This document shows positions 11,150 to 21,697 of a stretch of 64,000 nt of DNA, piece after piece. The number at the start of each line of letters is the position of its first letter. The stretch's first letter is position 1. The position numbers were made by a program, and so were the translations under genes. The notes beneath the pieces are model-generated. The model saw only the letters and a program-made list of their open reading frames with translations, did no database searches and had not been told where the DNA came from. This DNA comes from Rhipidocladum racemiflorum (Eukaryota; Streptophyta; Magnoliopsida; Poales; Poaceae), in NCBI GenBank assembly GCA_036346355.1, contig CM070591.1, positions 32,830,392 through 32,894,391 of the forward strand. The letters are read 5' to 3'.

Positions 11150-11372
11150 GAAATACTTAGAATGAGTCAAAATTCTTAGAATTTCAAATCTAAAATTAAG
11201 TAACTAAAATAAATAACTAAAGAATCACTATTTTGATTTAGTAAAACCCATCTACGGCCAACAAATACCTTCTTTTCCCTTTTGTTGTGTAATTGTTCTA
11301 TTCTAATTAATTGAATCGGTTCAATTCTTGTCCTCATATTGAAATGAATCGAGATTGATAAGGAGTTAGTTA

Positions 11373-11678
11373 ATGATGTTTGAGCATGTACTTTTTTTGA
11401 GTGTCTATTTATTTTCGATTGGTATCTATGGATTGATCACAAGCCGAAACATGGTTAGAGCTCTAATATGTCTTGAGCTTATACTGAATTCAATTAATCT
11501 AAATCTCGTAACATTTTCTGATCTATTTGATAGTCGCCAATTAAAAGGAGACATTTTCGCTATTTTTGTTATAGCCCTTGCGGCTGCTGAAGCAGCTATT
11601 GGACTATCCATTCTTTCTTCCATCCATCGTAACAGGAAATCAACTCGTATCAATCAATCTCATTTTTTGAATAATTAG
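11373..11678 (+). CDS. ndhE: ndhE copy, full-length open frame
   Basis: A 101-codon frame identical in length to plastid NdhE (NuoK-like, three membrane helices). It starts MMFEHVLFLSVYLFSIGIYG, contains the conserved ALICLELILNSINLN segment with the membrane glutamate, and ends QSHFLNN. It is intact but embedded in the decayed plastid insertion, 223 bp after ndhG. Expression as a functional NDH subunit is not expected. The 511-bp spacer to psaC (11679-12189) is AT rich and holds no recognised gene. Confidence 0.85.
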   Translation: MMFEHVLFLSVYLFSIGIYGLITSRNMVRALICLELILNSINLNLVTFSDLFDSRQLKGDIFAIFVIALAAAEAAIGLSILSSIHRNRKSTRINQSHFLNN

Positions 11679-12189
11679 ACTTTTGAATAATTAGACATAG
11701 AATCCTCTAAAGAAATAAACAAAGGCGCACATATAATGATAATATCAAATTCAAATATTAAGATGAATAGAAATCGAATACTATTTTCTTATTATTTTAT
11801 TATGTTAGTATATCTTTTTTTTGAGTAGGTTATTGCATAGTATTCTTTTTTACTTATTTTACTTATTGAATTTTTGCAATTCATTGATATTGCAATTTGA
11901 ATATTGCAATAATTTATATTGAAAAGACGATAGCCAATTTATTGGCTAGTTCGAATTCGTATGTACAATTCGTATAATTATGATTGTTGAAGCCCAAAAT
12001 TCAAGTCCCTTGGCTCTTTTCACGCTTTTTCCCAAACGGATTTCCAAATATATTGCATTATTTATTTGTTGAAGTTTGGATAAACCATTGCTTCGTCTGG
12101 TGTCTACAATACATATGACTCATATAGTACTAATTTCATTTTTACCAGATCGAAAATTTTTATGTTGAAAAGAAAAATTTATAGATCCA

Positions 12190-12430
12190 ATGTCACATTC
12201 TGTAAAAATTTATGATACATGTATAGGATGCACTCAATGTGTACGAGCTTGTCCAACAGATGTATTAGAAATGATACCCTGGGATGGGTGTAAAGCCAAG
12301 CAAATTGCTTCGCGAGAACCGAAGATTGTGTGGGTTGTAAGAGATGCGAATCTGCTTGCCCAACAGATTTTTAAGTGTCCGCGTTTATTTAGGGCCTGAA
12401 ACAACCCGCAAGATGGCTCTATCTTATTGA
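12190..12430 (+). pseudogene. psaC: psaC pseudogene (photosystem I Fe-S subunit)
   Basis: Copy of PsaC, the stromal subunit that binds clusters FA and FB of photosystem I. The N-terminus [20 protein letters not shown] with the first 4Fe-4S motif is intact. A small deletion near 12312-12318 (ASREPK where ASAPRTEDC is usual) shifts the frame and destroys the second CxxCxxCxxxCP motif. The original C-terminus MALSY and its stop are still readable at about 12413-12430 in another frame. Length 241 nt against 246 in the intact gene. Confidence 0.92.
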
Positions 12431-12548
12431 TACGTTACAAAAACTCCACTTGAATCGTCTGATTCCTCTTTAACGAAGAAGCCTGTTCTAGAAATAATCG
12501 AGCACCGGCTTTTATTGTAAAAACGTAACATGTCTTTATAACATTATA

Positions 12549-13181
12549 ATGAGTTAATTTACTTGGTTAACAATACTTGTTGTTTTGCCGATATTTGCGA
12601 GTTCATTAATTTTCTTTTTACCTCATAGGAAACAAAATCGTTAGGTGGTATACTATATCTATTTGTTTATTAGAATTCCTTCTAATGACTTATGCATTCT
12701 GTTATCATTTCCAATTGGAGGATCCCTTAATCCAATTAAAGGAGGATTCCAAATGGATAGATGTCTTTGATTTCCACTGGAGATTGGGAATCGATGGACT
12801 TTCATTAGGATCTATTTTATTGACAGGATTTATCACTACTTTAGCTACTTTAGCAGCTTGGCGGTTACAGTCGCGATTATTCTATTTCCTGATGCTAGCA
12901 ATGTATAGTGGTCAAATAGGATTATTTTCTTCGCGAGACCTTTTACTTTTTTTATCATGTGGGAGTTAGAATTAATTCCTGTTTACTTACTTTTATCCAT
13001 GTGGGGGGGAAAGAGGCGTCTGTATTCAGCTACAAAGTTTATTTTGTATACTGCAGGCGGTTCCATTTTTTTCTTAATCGGAGTTCTAGGTATGGGCTTA
13101 TATGGTTCCAACGAACCAAGATTCGATTTGGAAAGATTAATTAATCGATCATACCCTGCAACATTGGAAATACTATTTTAT
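12549..13181 (+). pseudogene. ndhD: ndhD pseudogene, 5' part
   Basis: 5' part of the plastid NdhD gene (NuoM-like proton-pumping subunit). The start region ATGAGTTAATTTACTTGG carries an in-frame stop at codon 3. The frame MTYAFCYHFQLEDPLIQLK begins at 12685. Shifts occur near 12860 (AAWRLQ where AAWPVTRN is usual) and near 12957, after which WELELIPVYLLLSMWGGKRR is readable. The gene is cut at codon level after the segment ending LEILFY by an LTR insertion. The 5-bp sequence TTTAT at 13177-13181 is the left target duplication. The 3' part resumes at 15392. Confidence 0.93.
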
Positions 13182-15391
13182 TGTGACACCTCGGAGTGTC
13201 GTATCCTTAATTTTTGAACATGATAAGGTTAAATACAGTATGAGATGTGGAAATAAGGTTAAAATCATAAGGATCGGGGGTTAATAACGTTTCCGGGCCG
13301 TTTCCGGGCCGTTTTCGGGGTTTTGGGCCTTCCCGGAGGAGTTTTGGGCCTTGGTGGGCTTTGGTGGGATGGATTAGGACTCCGTAACGGACTAGGATTG
13401 GGTTGAGGGCTGTTAAAAGGGGCTTCCCCCAGCCCCCTTGCGCCCCCACCTCCCCATATTGCGCCCCCACCTTCCCCTTGCGCCTCTCTCCTCCCTCCCC
13501 TCCCTAAGCCCTAGCCCCCAAACCGTCGCCCCTCCACCTCTCCACCTCCACACCATCTCCCCTCCACCCCTTGCTGCCCTAGGGTGGCCACCCCACCCCT
13601 GCACCTCGTGGATACATCCCGTGGAGCGAGGAGCGAGGAGCAAGGAGCGAGGAGCGAGGAACGTGGAGCGAGGAGCGATTCGTGAGGAGATTCGCGGAGA
13701 TTGATTGGAGTTTTGCGCCGGGCAAAGGTATGATCTTGGGGATCCTTGGGGATGATCTAGGTACTGTTATTAGGGTGTTTATCAAGTTTTTAGATCAATT
13801 GGAGGCGCTGGTTTGAAGTAATTTGGGTTAGATCTAAACTTGTCCACGTTTCTGTTTTCGGGCAGATTGAGCAGTCGAACTAGGGTTCGAGTTTCCGTCG
13901 ATTTAGAATCCGAATCAGACCGTACGGACTTCTAGGAAGTTGTAGATAATTTAATTATCTTTCCGTGGACGTAAAGCACGTTAATTTCCGATCAGCCGTT
14001 TGAAAGTTATGGCTGTTTTACCGAGCGCCTAAAAATCTGTGACGTAACTGGAACAGATTGTGGTAATCTGTAGATTAAACAATTTTAGAGTCCGAATCAG
14101 TCTTTCCCTATAACTAGAAAAAGTTGGGAAATTTCTAAGCTTCGCGACGGTGTACTCGTTTATTCGATTTGGAGTCCCAGAACTCAAGTTATGCCTTTTG
14201 CAAGGCTGCTGTCCCGCCGACAGAACCTCTGTTTTTAGGTTTTGCGAGTAGTTGGCAATGTCGGGTTAGATGGGGCGTGTGTACTGTTTTGAGGTTATGA
14301 TTGTGAGTGTGTGATGCCTATGTGCAGGTGGTGTGACCCGGGAGTTCCCTCTTCTTCCCGCCAATCCGTTGCACGTGTTTGAGGCAAGTGTGTTGTGATG
14401 GATAGCAAGTTGTAGGTTGCATGTTGAAATTAGATGGAATTGCCTACATGATATATGTCCACTTGCCATGTGTTAATGAATGATATGATATGATGAGCAT
14501 GTTTAACATATTATGATGCCATGTGTTAATATGTGAATTAAATATGATAATTGGCATGGTTGCATGCATGTCATGAGATAGAGGCGAGGCGGTGAGAAAG
14601 TCTTAACTAGTCCGGCAAGGTCGGTGAGAAAGTTATGACTAATCCGAACGCCATTGAGTAAGTCCTATGTCGTGATTCCATCCACGTGGTGTTTGGAAGC
14701 GAGTAGGCACCCTCCATCTTCGGGATGGAAGGGAGGAAAGGGTGCACACCGACGGGTGTGTACTTCCCATACCGGTATGAGGTTCCAGAGGGTCGAGCAA
14801 TGCATTACATCGCATACAAATTGATGATGATATTGATAAGTATTCATGAATGAGATGTTATACATGCTTTGAAAGATGTTATTGACTTGTTGTTATGCTT
14901 GTTGTCCATTGCGGTATGCTTGCTGAGTTTTCGAACTCACCCTTGTGTTTTCTTGTTGTTTTAGGTACCATGAGAACGGCATGCGGGAAAGGGGAATAGT
15001 CACACTCTCACACGTTGCTTCACCTTAATGTTTCCCCAAGTCAATTCATTTAGTTGGATAATAAATTGCGTGTGATGGCCTTTAAATTCAGTCTTAGCTT
15101 GGTTAATGAGAGTTCTATTGTTTGTTTGACACTTGGAACTTTAAGAGCTTGATGTTAGTCTTTTATTGTCGTTAAGACTTTATTTATTGCTGTTTAGATG
15201 TTTCTCTTATTGCCATATAATGCTATATTGTTGCTGTTTCTTAAATTCATGATAAAACAAAGGAGGTGCTGCCGAAATCTCGGTTTTTAGTCTATGCACC
15301 TTTGCTGGAATTTGATGTTAAATGTGGTATTTAGATGTTGTTTAGCTTATGTTTGGTAACATTCAGGCATAGTAAATGCCGGGGTGTTACA
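13182..15391 (+). mobile_element. Solo LTR inserted in ndhD
   Basis: A 2,210-bp insertion that begins TGTGACACC and ends GGTGTTACA, so its tips form an imperfect inverted repeat in the TG...CA style of LTRs. It is flanked on both sides by TTTAT (13177-13181 and 15392-15396), a perfect 5-bp target duplication, and removing the LTR plus one duplication restores contiguous ndhD sequence. No primer-binding site, polypurine tract or coding domain is inside, so it is a solo LTR left by recombination of a full element. Its 3' part (GCTGAGTTTTCGAACTCACC near 14920) is typical of Gypsy LTRs in this window. It is related to the minus-strand LTR at 45006. A C-rich stretch (13430-13600) and a GAGCGAG repeat are internal. 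Confidence 0.93.
13624..13678 (+). repeat. Period-7 tandem repeat (GAGCGAG)
   Basis: About eight imperfect copies of the 7-base unit GAGCGAG lie inside the solo LTR, just after its C-rich tract. Variants include GAGCAAG and GAACGTG. Likely slippage-derived. No function is inferred. Confidence 0.7.
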
Positions 15392-16257
15392 TTTATTTTG
15401 GCTTCCTTATTGCTTATGCTGTCAAATTGCCGATTATACCCCTACATACGTGGTTACCAGATACCCATGGGGAAGCGCATTACAGTACATGTATGCTTTT
15501 AGCGGGAATCCTATTAAAGATGGGAGCATACGGATTGATTCGGATCAATATGGAATTGTTACCTCATGCTCATTATCTATTTTCCCCCTGGTTGGTAATA
15601 ATAGGAGCGATGCAAATAATCTATGCAGCTTCAACTTCTCTTGGTCAACGAAATTTAAAAAAAAGAATAGCCTATTCCTCCGTATCTCACATGGGTTTCA
15701 TAATTATAGGAATTGGTTCCATAACCAACATTGGACTCAATGGAGCTATTTTACAAATACTATCCCATGGATTTATTGGTGCTACACTTTTTTTCTTGGC
15801 GGGAACGGCTTGTGATAGAATGCGTCTTGTTTATCTCGAAGAACTGGGGGGGATATCTATCCCAATGCCGAAAATTTTTACCATGTTTAGTAGCTTTTCA
15901 ATGGCTTCTCTTGCCTTACCAGGAATGAGCGGTTTTGTTGCAGAATTAATAGTATTTTTTGGACTAATTACTAGTCCAAAATTTCTGTTAATGCCAAAAA
16001 TGCTAATTACTTTTGTAATGGCAATTGGAATGATATTAACTCCTATTTATTTATTATCTATGTTACGCCAGATGTTCTATGGATACAAGCTATTTCATGT
16101 TCCAAACGAAAATTTTGTGGATTCTGGACCACGAGAACTCTTTCTTTTAATCTGTATCTTTTTACCAGTAATAGGAATTGGTATTTATCCTGATTTTGTT
16201 CTCTCCCTATCCGTTGACAGGGTAGAGGCTCTCTTATCCAATTATTATCCTAAATAG
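15392..16257 (+). pseudogene. ndhD: ndhD pseudogene, 3' part
   Basis: 3' part of ndhD, continuous and without frame disruption from the LTR junction to the normal stop at 16257. Readable segments include FGFLIAYAVKLPIIPLHTWL, the quinone-side motif HTWLPDTHGEAHYST and the C-terminus LSVDRVEALLSNYYPK. An open frame of 293 codons starts at an ATG in the last bases of the LTR (15376), giving a chimeric start MPGCY followed by NdhD. Together with the 5' part this accounts for the whole ~500-codon gene. The hydrophobic antiporter-like helices are retained. Confidence 0.93.
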
Positions 16258-16372
16258 GATTTTCTTTTTTTTTTTTTATTAGTCCGCTCTAGACTCTATA
16301 TTCCATAGTGGAAAAACCAAATAATTCAGAAAAAAGTAAAAAAGTCTAAGTCTAATTAGATCTATCTCGAAT

Positions 16373-16414
16373 TTTTGAGAACCCTTTGAGAAGGCGTTCA
16401 AGGGGTTCTCAAAT
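16373..16414. terminator. Stem-loop between convergent ndhD and ccsA
   Basis: An inverted repeat (TTTTGAGAACCCTTTGA... and ...TCAAGGGGTTCTCAAA) lies between the 3' ends of the converging plastid genes ndhD (plus) and ccsA (minus). In plastids such stem-loops define mRNA 3' ends. It is retained here with few mismatches. Confidence 0.65.
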
Positions 16415-16464
16415 CAAACAAAAATGGAAAAACTTTCATTTCATGAAGGTTTTATGTTATGTAA

Positions 16465-17443
16465 TCATTTAGATGGTAATGTAAATGAACCATAACTATG
16501 TAAACCTATTCCTAATAGATTGATACCAAAATAGCAGATCCAAATTATAAGAAATCCTATTGAAGCTACAAGTGCAGAATTCGTACCCTTCCAATTTGGA
16601 TTTGTTCTACTATGTAAATAAATTGCGAATATGGTCCAAGTAATAAATGCCCAAGTTTCCTTAGGATCCCAATTCCAATAGGATCCCCACGCCTCATTAG
16701 CCCATACTGCTCCACAAAGAATACCTCTGGTTAAAAGGGTAAACCCTAGGCTAATGGCACGATAACTCCAAGAATCCAAACTCTCATTTAATTGATATTT
16801 GTAATAATTTGGAAATGAAGGAAAAGAGGTGTTTTTTAAAGCACTTCTTTTTGCGTAGAAATATTCAATCTCACTAAACTCACTAAAGATAAATGTTTTA
16901 AGTAAAATATTTTTTTTCTTTTTAGAAAAGAAATCCAAATTCTTTCTAATTTAATGATTAGAAGAGCGGCGGATAATAAGGATCCGCACAAAAGAGTTGC
17001 ATAGCTTAGTAACATCATCTTGACATGCATCATTAACCACTTGAGATTGAAGAAGCAGATACTAGTATTGTGGATTGATGCATTTCGGTTAAAAGACCCG
17101 ACGTGGCAAAGCCTTGCGTTAAAATAGTACTTGGCGAAGTTATTGTGCTTAAATCACTTTTAGAGTTCTGTATCTTAGGAATCCTATGAAGAATATACAG
17201 AGCCCATGAAAGGAAGATCAATGACTCATATAAATTACTTAATGGAAAATGTCCCGAAGAAGCCCAACGAGAAACTAAGAATCCTGTTATAGATAAAAAA
17301 GTTGCTATCATTCCTTTTTCTGACGAATCACGTAATCCCCCAAGTTCACGAACTAATAAGGTTATCAAATGAATCGTAATCACAATTGAAATGGTTGAGA
17401 AAGAGATATGAGTTAGTATATGTTCTAAAGTTGCAAATAGCAT
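16465..17443 (-). pseudogene. ccsA: ccsA pseudogene (cytochrome c biogenesis)
   Basis: Minus-strand copy of plastid CcsA, the membrane protein of system II that delivers heme for c-type cytochrome assembly. The N-terminus MLFATLEHILTHISFSTISI starts at 17443. The family tryptophan motif region WANEAWGSYWNWDPKETWAF is intact near 16650-16700, and the end YGSFTLPSK is at 16465. Shifts near 17035 and 16850-16940 break the frame, and a short tandem duplication (ACTCACTAA twice near 16872-16889) adds residues. Total length is about 13 nt longer than the intact gene. Strand and position opposite ndhD match the plastome. Confidence 0.92.
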
Positions 17444-17521
17444 AAGGAGAAGGTCCCATTACAAAATTGGAAATTTCGAATTGAATCCATTTTCTAATCT
17501 ATTGTATTCTTTTTCGAGAAT

Positions 17522-17600
17522 GCCGCCACTCGGACTCGAACCGAGATGCTTGAGCACTGCTTCCTAAGAGCAGCGTGTCTACCAATTTCACCATGGCGGC
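17522..17600 (-). tRNA. trnL-UAG: Plastid-derived tRNA-Leu(UAG)
   Basis: Minus-strand class II tRNA with long variable arm. The acceptor strands GCCGCC/GGCGGC pair, the anticodon UAG lies in CTGCTCTTAGGAAGCAG (CTA at 17564-17566 on the plus strand), and the T-arm GGTTCGAGTCC is intact. A two-base change in the variable arm is the only obvious difference from the usual plastid sequence. It follows ccsA as in plastomes. It is foldable, but its nuclear expression is doubtful. Confidence 0.88.
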
Positions 17601-18331
17601 TAACTTGAAATAATAGGGAACTTAAAAGAATAATAGTTATTTTCTGGCAAATCGTCGAGATTGGGAGAGTCCATAGAATTTAGGAACATTAGAATCTTCA
17701 TTAAAATAGACTTCGTTTGGTAATATCGTTGCGGATTTTTTTAACAAAAAAACTCTTGTTTTGCTTAATAGAAACAAAGCTTGAAAGAGTTGGAACTTTT
17801 TTTTCTCAGTTGCAATATAGAACTCCATTTTTTCTAATTAGTTTCTCATTGAAATTTGGAAAAATCTTTCAATGCAATGGACAAAATTCAAAAAAACTTT
17901 TCTATCTATCCATTAAAATTTCTAAAATTTCATCATTAAATACAAAGAATTTTGGATTTTAGCAAAATTTCTAGAATGAAAGCCTTTATGCTCTTATTAA
18001 TATGATTTACCAAGCCTAAACCTATTTATTTGTGGATTTTGGATAAGATGGGTAGAAGTTGTAAGTCCTATTGCAAGAATACTCTACTTTTCACAATAGA
18101 ATCCTCATACTAAAGAGGATTCTATTATGAAAAGTTCGTTGATAGGAAAAGAATAATTAGGACACAGTATAGCAAAAACTTTTGTTCTATATATCAGAGG
18201 GGTTAGTTCTAAGAATATTATACCGAGGAATTCGACACATAAAAGTACATTCATTAATTAATCCGAATTATTCATATTAAATAATTGGAATTTCTTTGGG
18301 ATAGGTCAATTCAGATTATTCAAAAACCAGA
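17601..18331. other. trnL-rpl32 plastid spacer
   Basis: AT-rich plastid spacer of 731 bp between trnL-UAG and rpl32, a region known to evolve fast in plastomes. No gene was found. Short open frames on both strands (17637-17962) have no recognisable similarity. A near-perfect 20-bp hairpin (CTTTTCACAATAGAATCCTC and its complement) occupies about 18087-18137. Confidence 0.7.
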
Positions 18332-18512
18332 TTATTTGTTTGTTTGTTGCCCAGAAAAACCCTTTGGTTTTGGATACTCATTGCCATTTGGAAAATGATC
18401 TTGATTTTGCTAAAGAATAAGATTGTACTATGGAAAAATAAGTCTTTTTCTTCCAAAGATTTTTACGAATACGCTTTTTTGACATCGAAGTACGTTTTTT
18501 TGGAACTGCCAT
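18332..18512 (-). pseudogene. rpl32: rpl32 pseudogene (plastid ribosomal protein bL32)
   Basis: Minus-strand copy of plastid ribosomal protein L32. Starting at 18512 it reads MAVPKKRTSMSKKRIRKNLW, followed by KKKTYFSIVQSYSLAKSRSF. Then an A-run length change near 18390-18398 shifts the frame and gives an early stop. The original C-terminal sequence (EYPKPKGFSGQQ) and stop at 18332 are visible in the neighbouring frame. The size is one base more than the intact frame. It was too short and broken to stand out as a long open frame. Confidence 0.85.
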
Positions 18513-19383
18513 TTCAATTTTAAAAGGGGATTCCTTTTTTTCTAGTTGTATGTGAAAGACATCTATTGCCGCAAATCAATCCTTCTTTCTGCTTTTTCTT
18601 AGTATTTATACTTAGATACTGAACTGAAATTCAGAATTCTTTTTTACTTTATTTTCTCTAATGCGGATAACACAAGAATTTTTTAGCATATTTTTCATTT
18701 AGCATATTTTTCATATATATTTTGGATTTTGTTTTAATAATATAGAATATATACAAAGGTTTTCCATATATAGATATAAGGTACGGGGGTCTATCCCCCA
18801 TATAAGATGGGGGGATAAAAGGAAGGGAAAATTCAAATAGTTAATTAAGTTCAGAATGGTATTCCATAATTGAATTCCAATCAAAACAAAAAAAATAGTT
18901 AGTCTCTTAAACAAGACATTCTAAAACTTAGGTAATTCTAGTCATTATGAAGTAAGGAATATTCGACAATTTCCTATAAACATAGGTTTTCATTGAAATT
19001 CAATCAATCGATTCTGAAACATGAGAGTTGCTTCATCTTCATTTTAATTTTATTTTAATAGAAAGAAATACAAAAATGAATAAAAAAAAGAATAGAAAGT
19101 AAAATGATTCAATCCTTTTTTATATTTTAATAAATATCCTTCTTTAGATAATAACTAGGTAACAAAGTTATTTGATTAACTTTTAGAATTTAACCAAGTA
19201 AACCCATTCTTAATTTTTGATTATTTCAATGAGAGAAATTTTGAAAAATTAAGAATTCCAGTATTTTGTCTTATTCTTTTTTTTTTTTTAATTCCTTCAG
19301 AAAGAGATTTGAATTGGTTTGGTGAATCGGAAACAATTTGATTTTATAGAAAAATTGAAGTAAAAATTTCAATTTCTTTTCTT
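18513..19383. other. rpl32-ndhF plastid spacer
   Basis: AT-rich spacer of 871 bp between the divergently transcribed rpl32 and ndhF, again as in plastomes. It contains T-runs and short direct repeats (AGCATATTTTTCAT twice near 18687-18712). No gene or RNA was recognised. Plastid promoters of both genes would have been here. Confidence 0.65.
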
Positions 19384-21595
19384 ATGGAACATACATATCA
19401 ATATGCATGGGTAATCCCTCTTCTCCCACTTCCAGTTATTATGTCAATGGGGTTTGGACTTATTCTTATTCCAACAGCAACAAAAAATCTTAAATCGCAT
19501 ATGGGCTTTTCCTAGTGTTTTATTCTTAAGTATAGCTATGGTATTCTCAGTTCATCTATCTGTTCAACAAATAAATGGAAGTTCTATCTATCAATATCTA
19601 TGGTCTTGGACCGTCAATAATGATTTTTCCTTAGAATTTGGATACTTGATCGACCCGCTTACGTATATTATGTTAATAATAATTACTCTGTAGGAATCCT
19701 TGTTCTTATTTATAGTGACGATTATATGTCTCACGATGAAGGATATTTGAGATTTTTTATTTATATAAGTTTTTTCAATACTTCCATGTTGGGATTGGTT
19801 ACTAGTTCCAATTTGATACAAATTTATTTTTTTTGGGAACTTGTGGGAATGTGTTCCTATTTATTGATAGGCTTTTGGTTTACACGGCCAATTGCAATGA
19901 GTGCTTGTCAAAAAGCTTTTGTAACTAATCGTGTAGGTGATTTTGGTGCATTATTAGGAATTTTAGGTTTTTTTGGATAATGTAGTTTAGAGTTTCGGAT
20001 TTGTTCAAAATAGCTAATAAGCTGGATTCCTAATAATGGGATTAATTCCTTACTTACAACTTTGTGTGCTTTTTATTATTCCTTGGTGCGATTCTGAAAT
20101 CTGCACAATTTCCTCTTCATGTATGGCTACCAGATGCTATGGAAGGGCCTACTCCAATTTCCGCCCTTATACATGCAAAGAACTATGGTTCTTTGCTGAG
20201 GATTTTCTTGTAGCTCGACTTCTTCCTCTTTTCATATCCCTACCTTTAATAATGAGTTTCATTTCTTTAGTAGGTACAATAACACTCTTCTTAGGGGCTA
20301 CTTTAGCTCTTGCTCAGAGAGATATTAAAAGAAGCTTAGCCTATTCTACAATGTCTCAATTGGGTTATATGATGTTAGCTCTAGGTATAGGTTCTTATCA
20401 ATTTGCTTTATTCCATTTGATCACTCATGCTTATTCGAAAGCTTTATTGTTCTTGGGATCGGATCCATTATTCATTCAATGGAACCCCTTGTTGGATATT
20501 CACCAGATAAAAGTCGAATATGGTTCTTATGGGTGGTTTAAGAAAATACGTTCCAATTACAAGAAGTACTTTTTATGGGGTACGCATTATCTTTGTGGTA
20601 TTCCACCTCTTGCTTGCTTCGGTCCAAAGATGAAATCCTTAGTAATAGTTGGTTGTATTCACCCTTTTTGGAATAATAGCCTCTTTTCTGCAGGATTAAG
20701 CTGCGTTTTATATGTTTGAATATATTTACTTACTTTTGATGGGTACCTGCGTGTTCATTTTCAAAATTACAGTAGCACTAAAGAGGGTTTGTTGTATTCA
20801 ATATCCTTATGGGGAAAAAGGAAACCTAAAGGAGTGAATAGAGATTTCATTTTATCAACAACAAAGAGTGGAGTTTCTTTTTTTTCACAAAATATATCCA
20901 AAATTCATGGTAATACAAGAAATAGGATAGAGTCCTTTAGTACTTCCTTTGGGGCTAAAAACACTTTTGTCTATCCTCATGAAACGGGAAATACTATGTT
21001 ATTCCCTCTTTTTATATTACTGCTTTTTACTTTGTTCATTGGATCCATAGGAATACATTTTGATAATGGAGTAATGAATAATGGAATAGCGGAGTTAACC
21101 ATATTATCAAAGTGGTTAACTCCCTCAATAAACTTTTTCCAGGAAAGTTCTAATTCTTCCATAAATTCATATGAATTTCTCGCTAATGCAATTTCTTCTG
21201 TAAGTTTAGCTATGTTTGGTCTATTCATAGCATATATCTTCTATGGATCCGCTTATTCCTTTTTTCAGAATTTAGATTTAATAAATTCTCTTGTAAAAGA
21301 GAGTCCGAAAAAGTATTTTTTGGATCAAGTAAAAAAAAAGATATACAGTTGGTCATATAATCGTGGTTATATAGATATTTTCTATACTAGGGTCTTTACC
21401 TTGGGTATAAGAGGATTAACCGAACTAACGCAGTTTTTCGATAAGGGTGTCGTTGATGGAATTACCAATGGGGTAGGTCTTGCTGGTTTTTGTATAGGAG
21501 AAGAAATTAAATATGTAGGGGGAGGACGAATATCCTCTTATTTATTCTTTTTTTTGTGTTATGTATCCGTGTTCTTATTCTTTTTTCTTTCTTAA
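19384..21595 (+). pseudogene. ndhF: ndhF pseudogene (plastid NDH subunit 5)
   Basis: Copy of NdhF, the largest membrane subunit (NuoL-like) of the plastid NDH complex. The start MEHTYQYAWVIPLLPLPVIM is at 19384. Readable parts include NDFSLEFGYLIDPLT, SNLIQIYFFWELVGMCSYLL, the LAQRDIKRSLAYSTMSQLGY segment near 20310, and the C-terminal half from about 20790 to the stop at 21595. Frameshifts or stops occur near 19450, 19690, 19978, 20090, 20185, 20465 and 20715. The 2,212-nt length is close to the intact gene, so the damage is small indels. It is the last plastid gene in the insertion. Confidence 0.93.
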
Positions 21596-21697
21596 CTTAA
21601 GGAATTCCTCCGTCTCCTGCCTAAAGAGCCCCTTTATTCCCCTTCCTATCTCCTTCTACCATCTCTCCCCCTTTTCTACCATCTCTCTCTCTTTCTA

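Larger units (their letters stand above)
1..21697. other. Nuclear plastid DNA insertion (NUPT), IR to SSC
   Basis: This is one continuous, colinear stretch of plastid DNA in nuclear sequence. The gene order and strands match the grass plastome from the inverted repeat (trnA, rrn23, rrn4.5, rrn5, trnR, trnN) through the small single-copy region to ndhF. The left edge lies outside the window. The right edge is near 21697, where an LTR remnant begins. After removing the 2,210-bp LTR in ndhD, about 19.5 kb is plastid derived. Frameshifts or stops in ndhH, ndhA, ndhI, psaC, ndhD, ccsA, rpl32, rps15 and ndhF show it is not a functional plastome. The last ~100 bases (21596-21697) are pyrimidine rich, and I cannot say whether they are plastid or filler. 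Confidence 0.95.

Noticed and set aside
13438..13785. Pro-rich and Arg/Gly-rich open frames near 13.5 kb
   Set aside because: They lie in the C-rich tract and GAGCGAG repeat of the solo LTR and reflect base composition.
1..21697. Possibility that this is an actual plastid genome contig
   Set aside because: Many frameshifts in essential plastid genes, a nuclear LTR in ndhD with target duplication, and direct continuation into nuclear retrotransposons.
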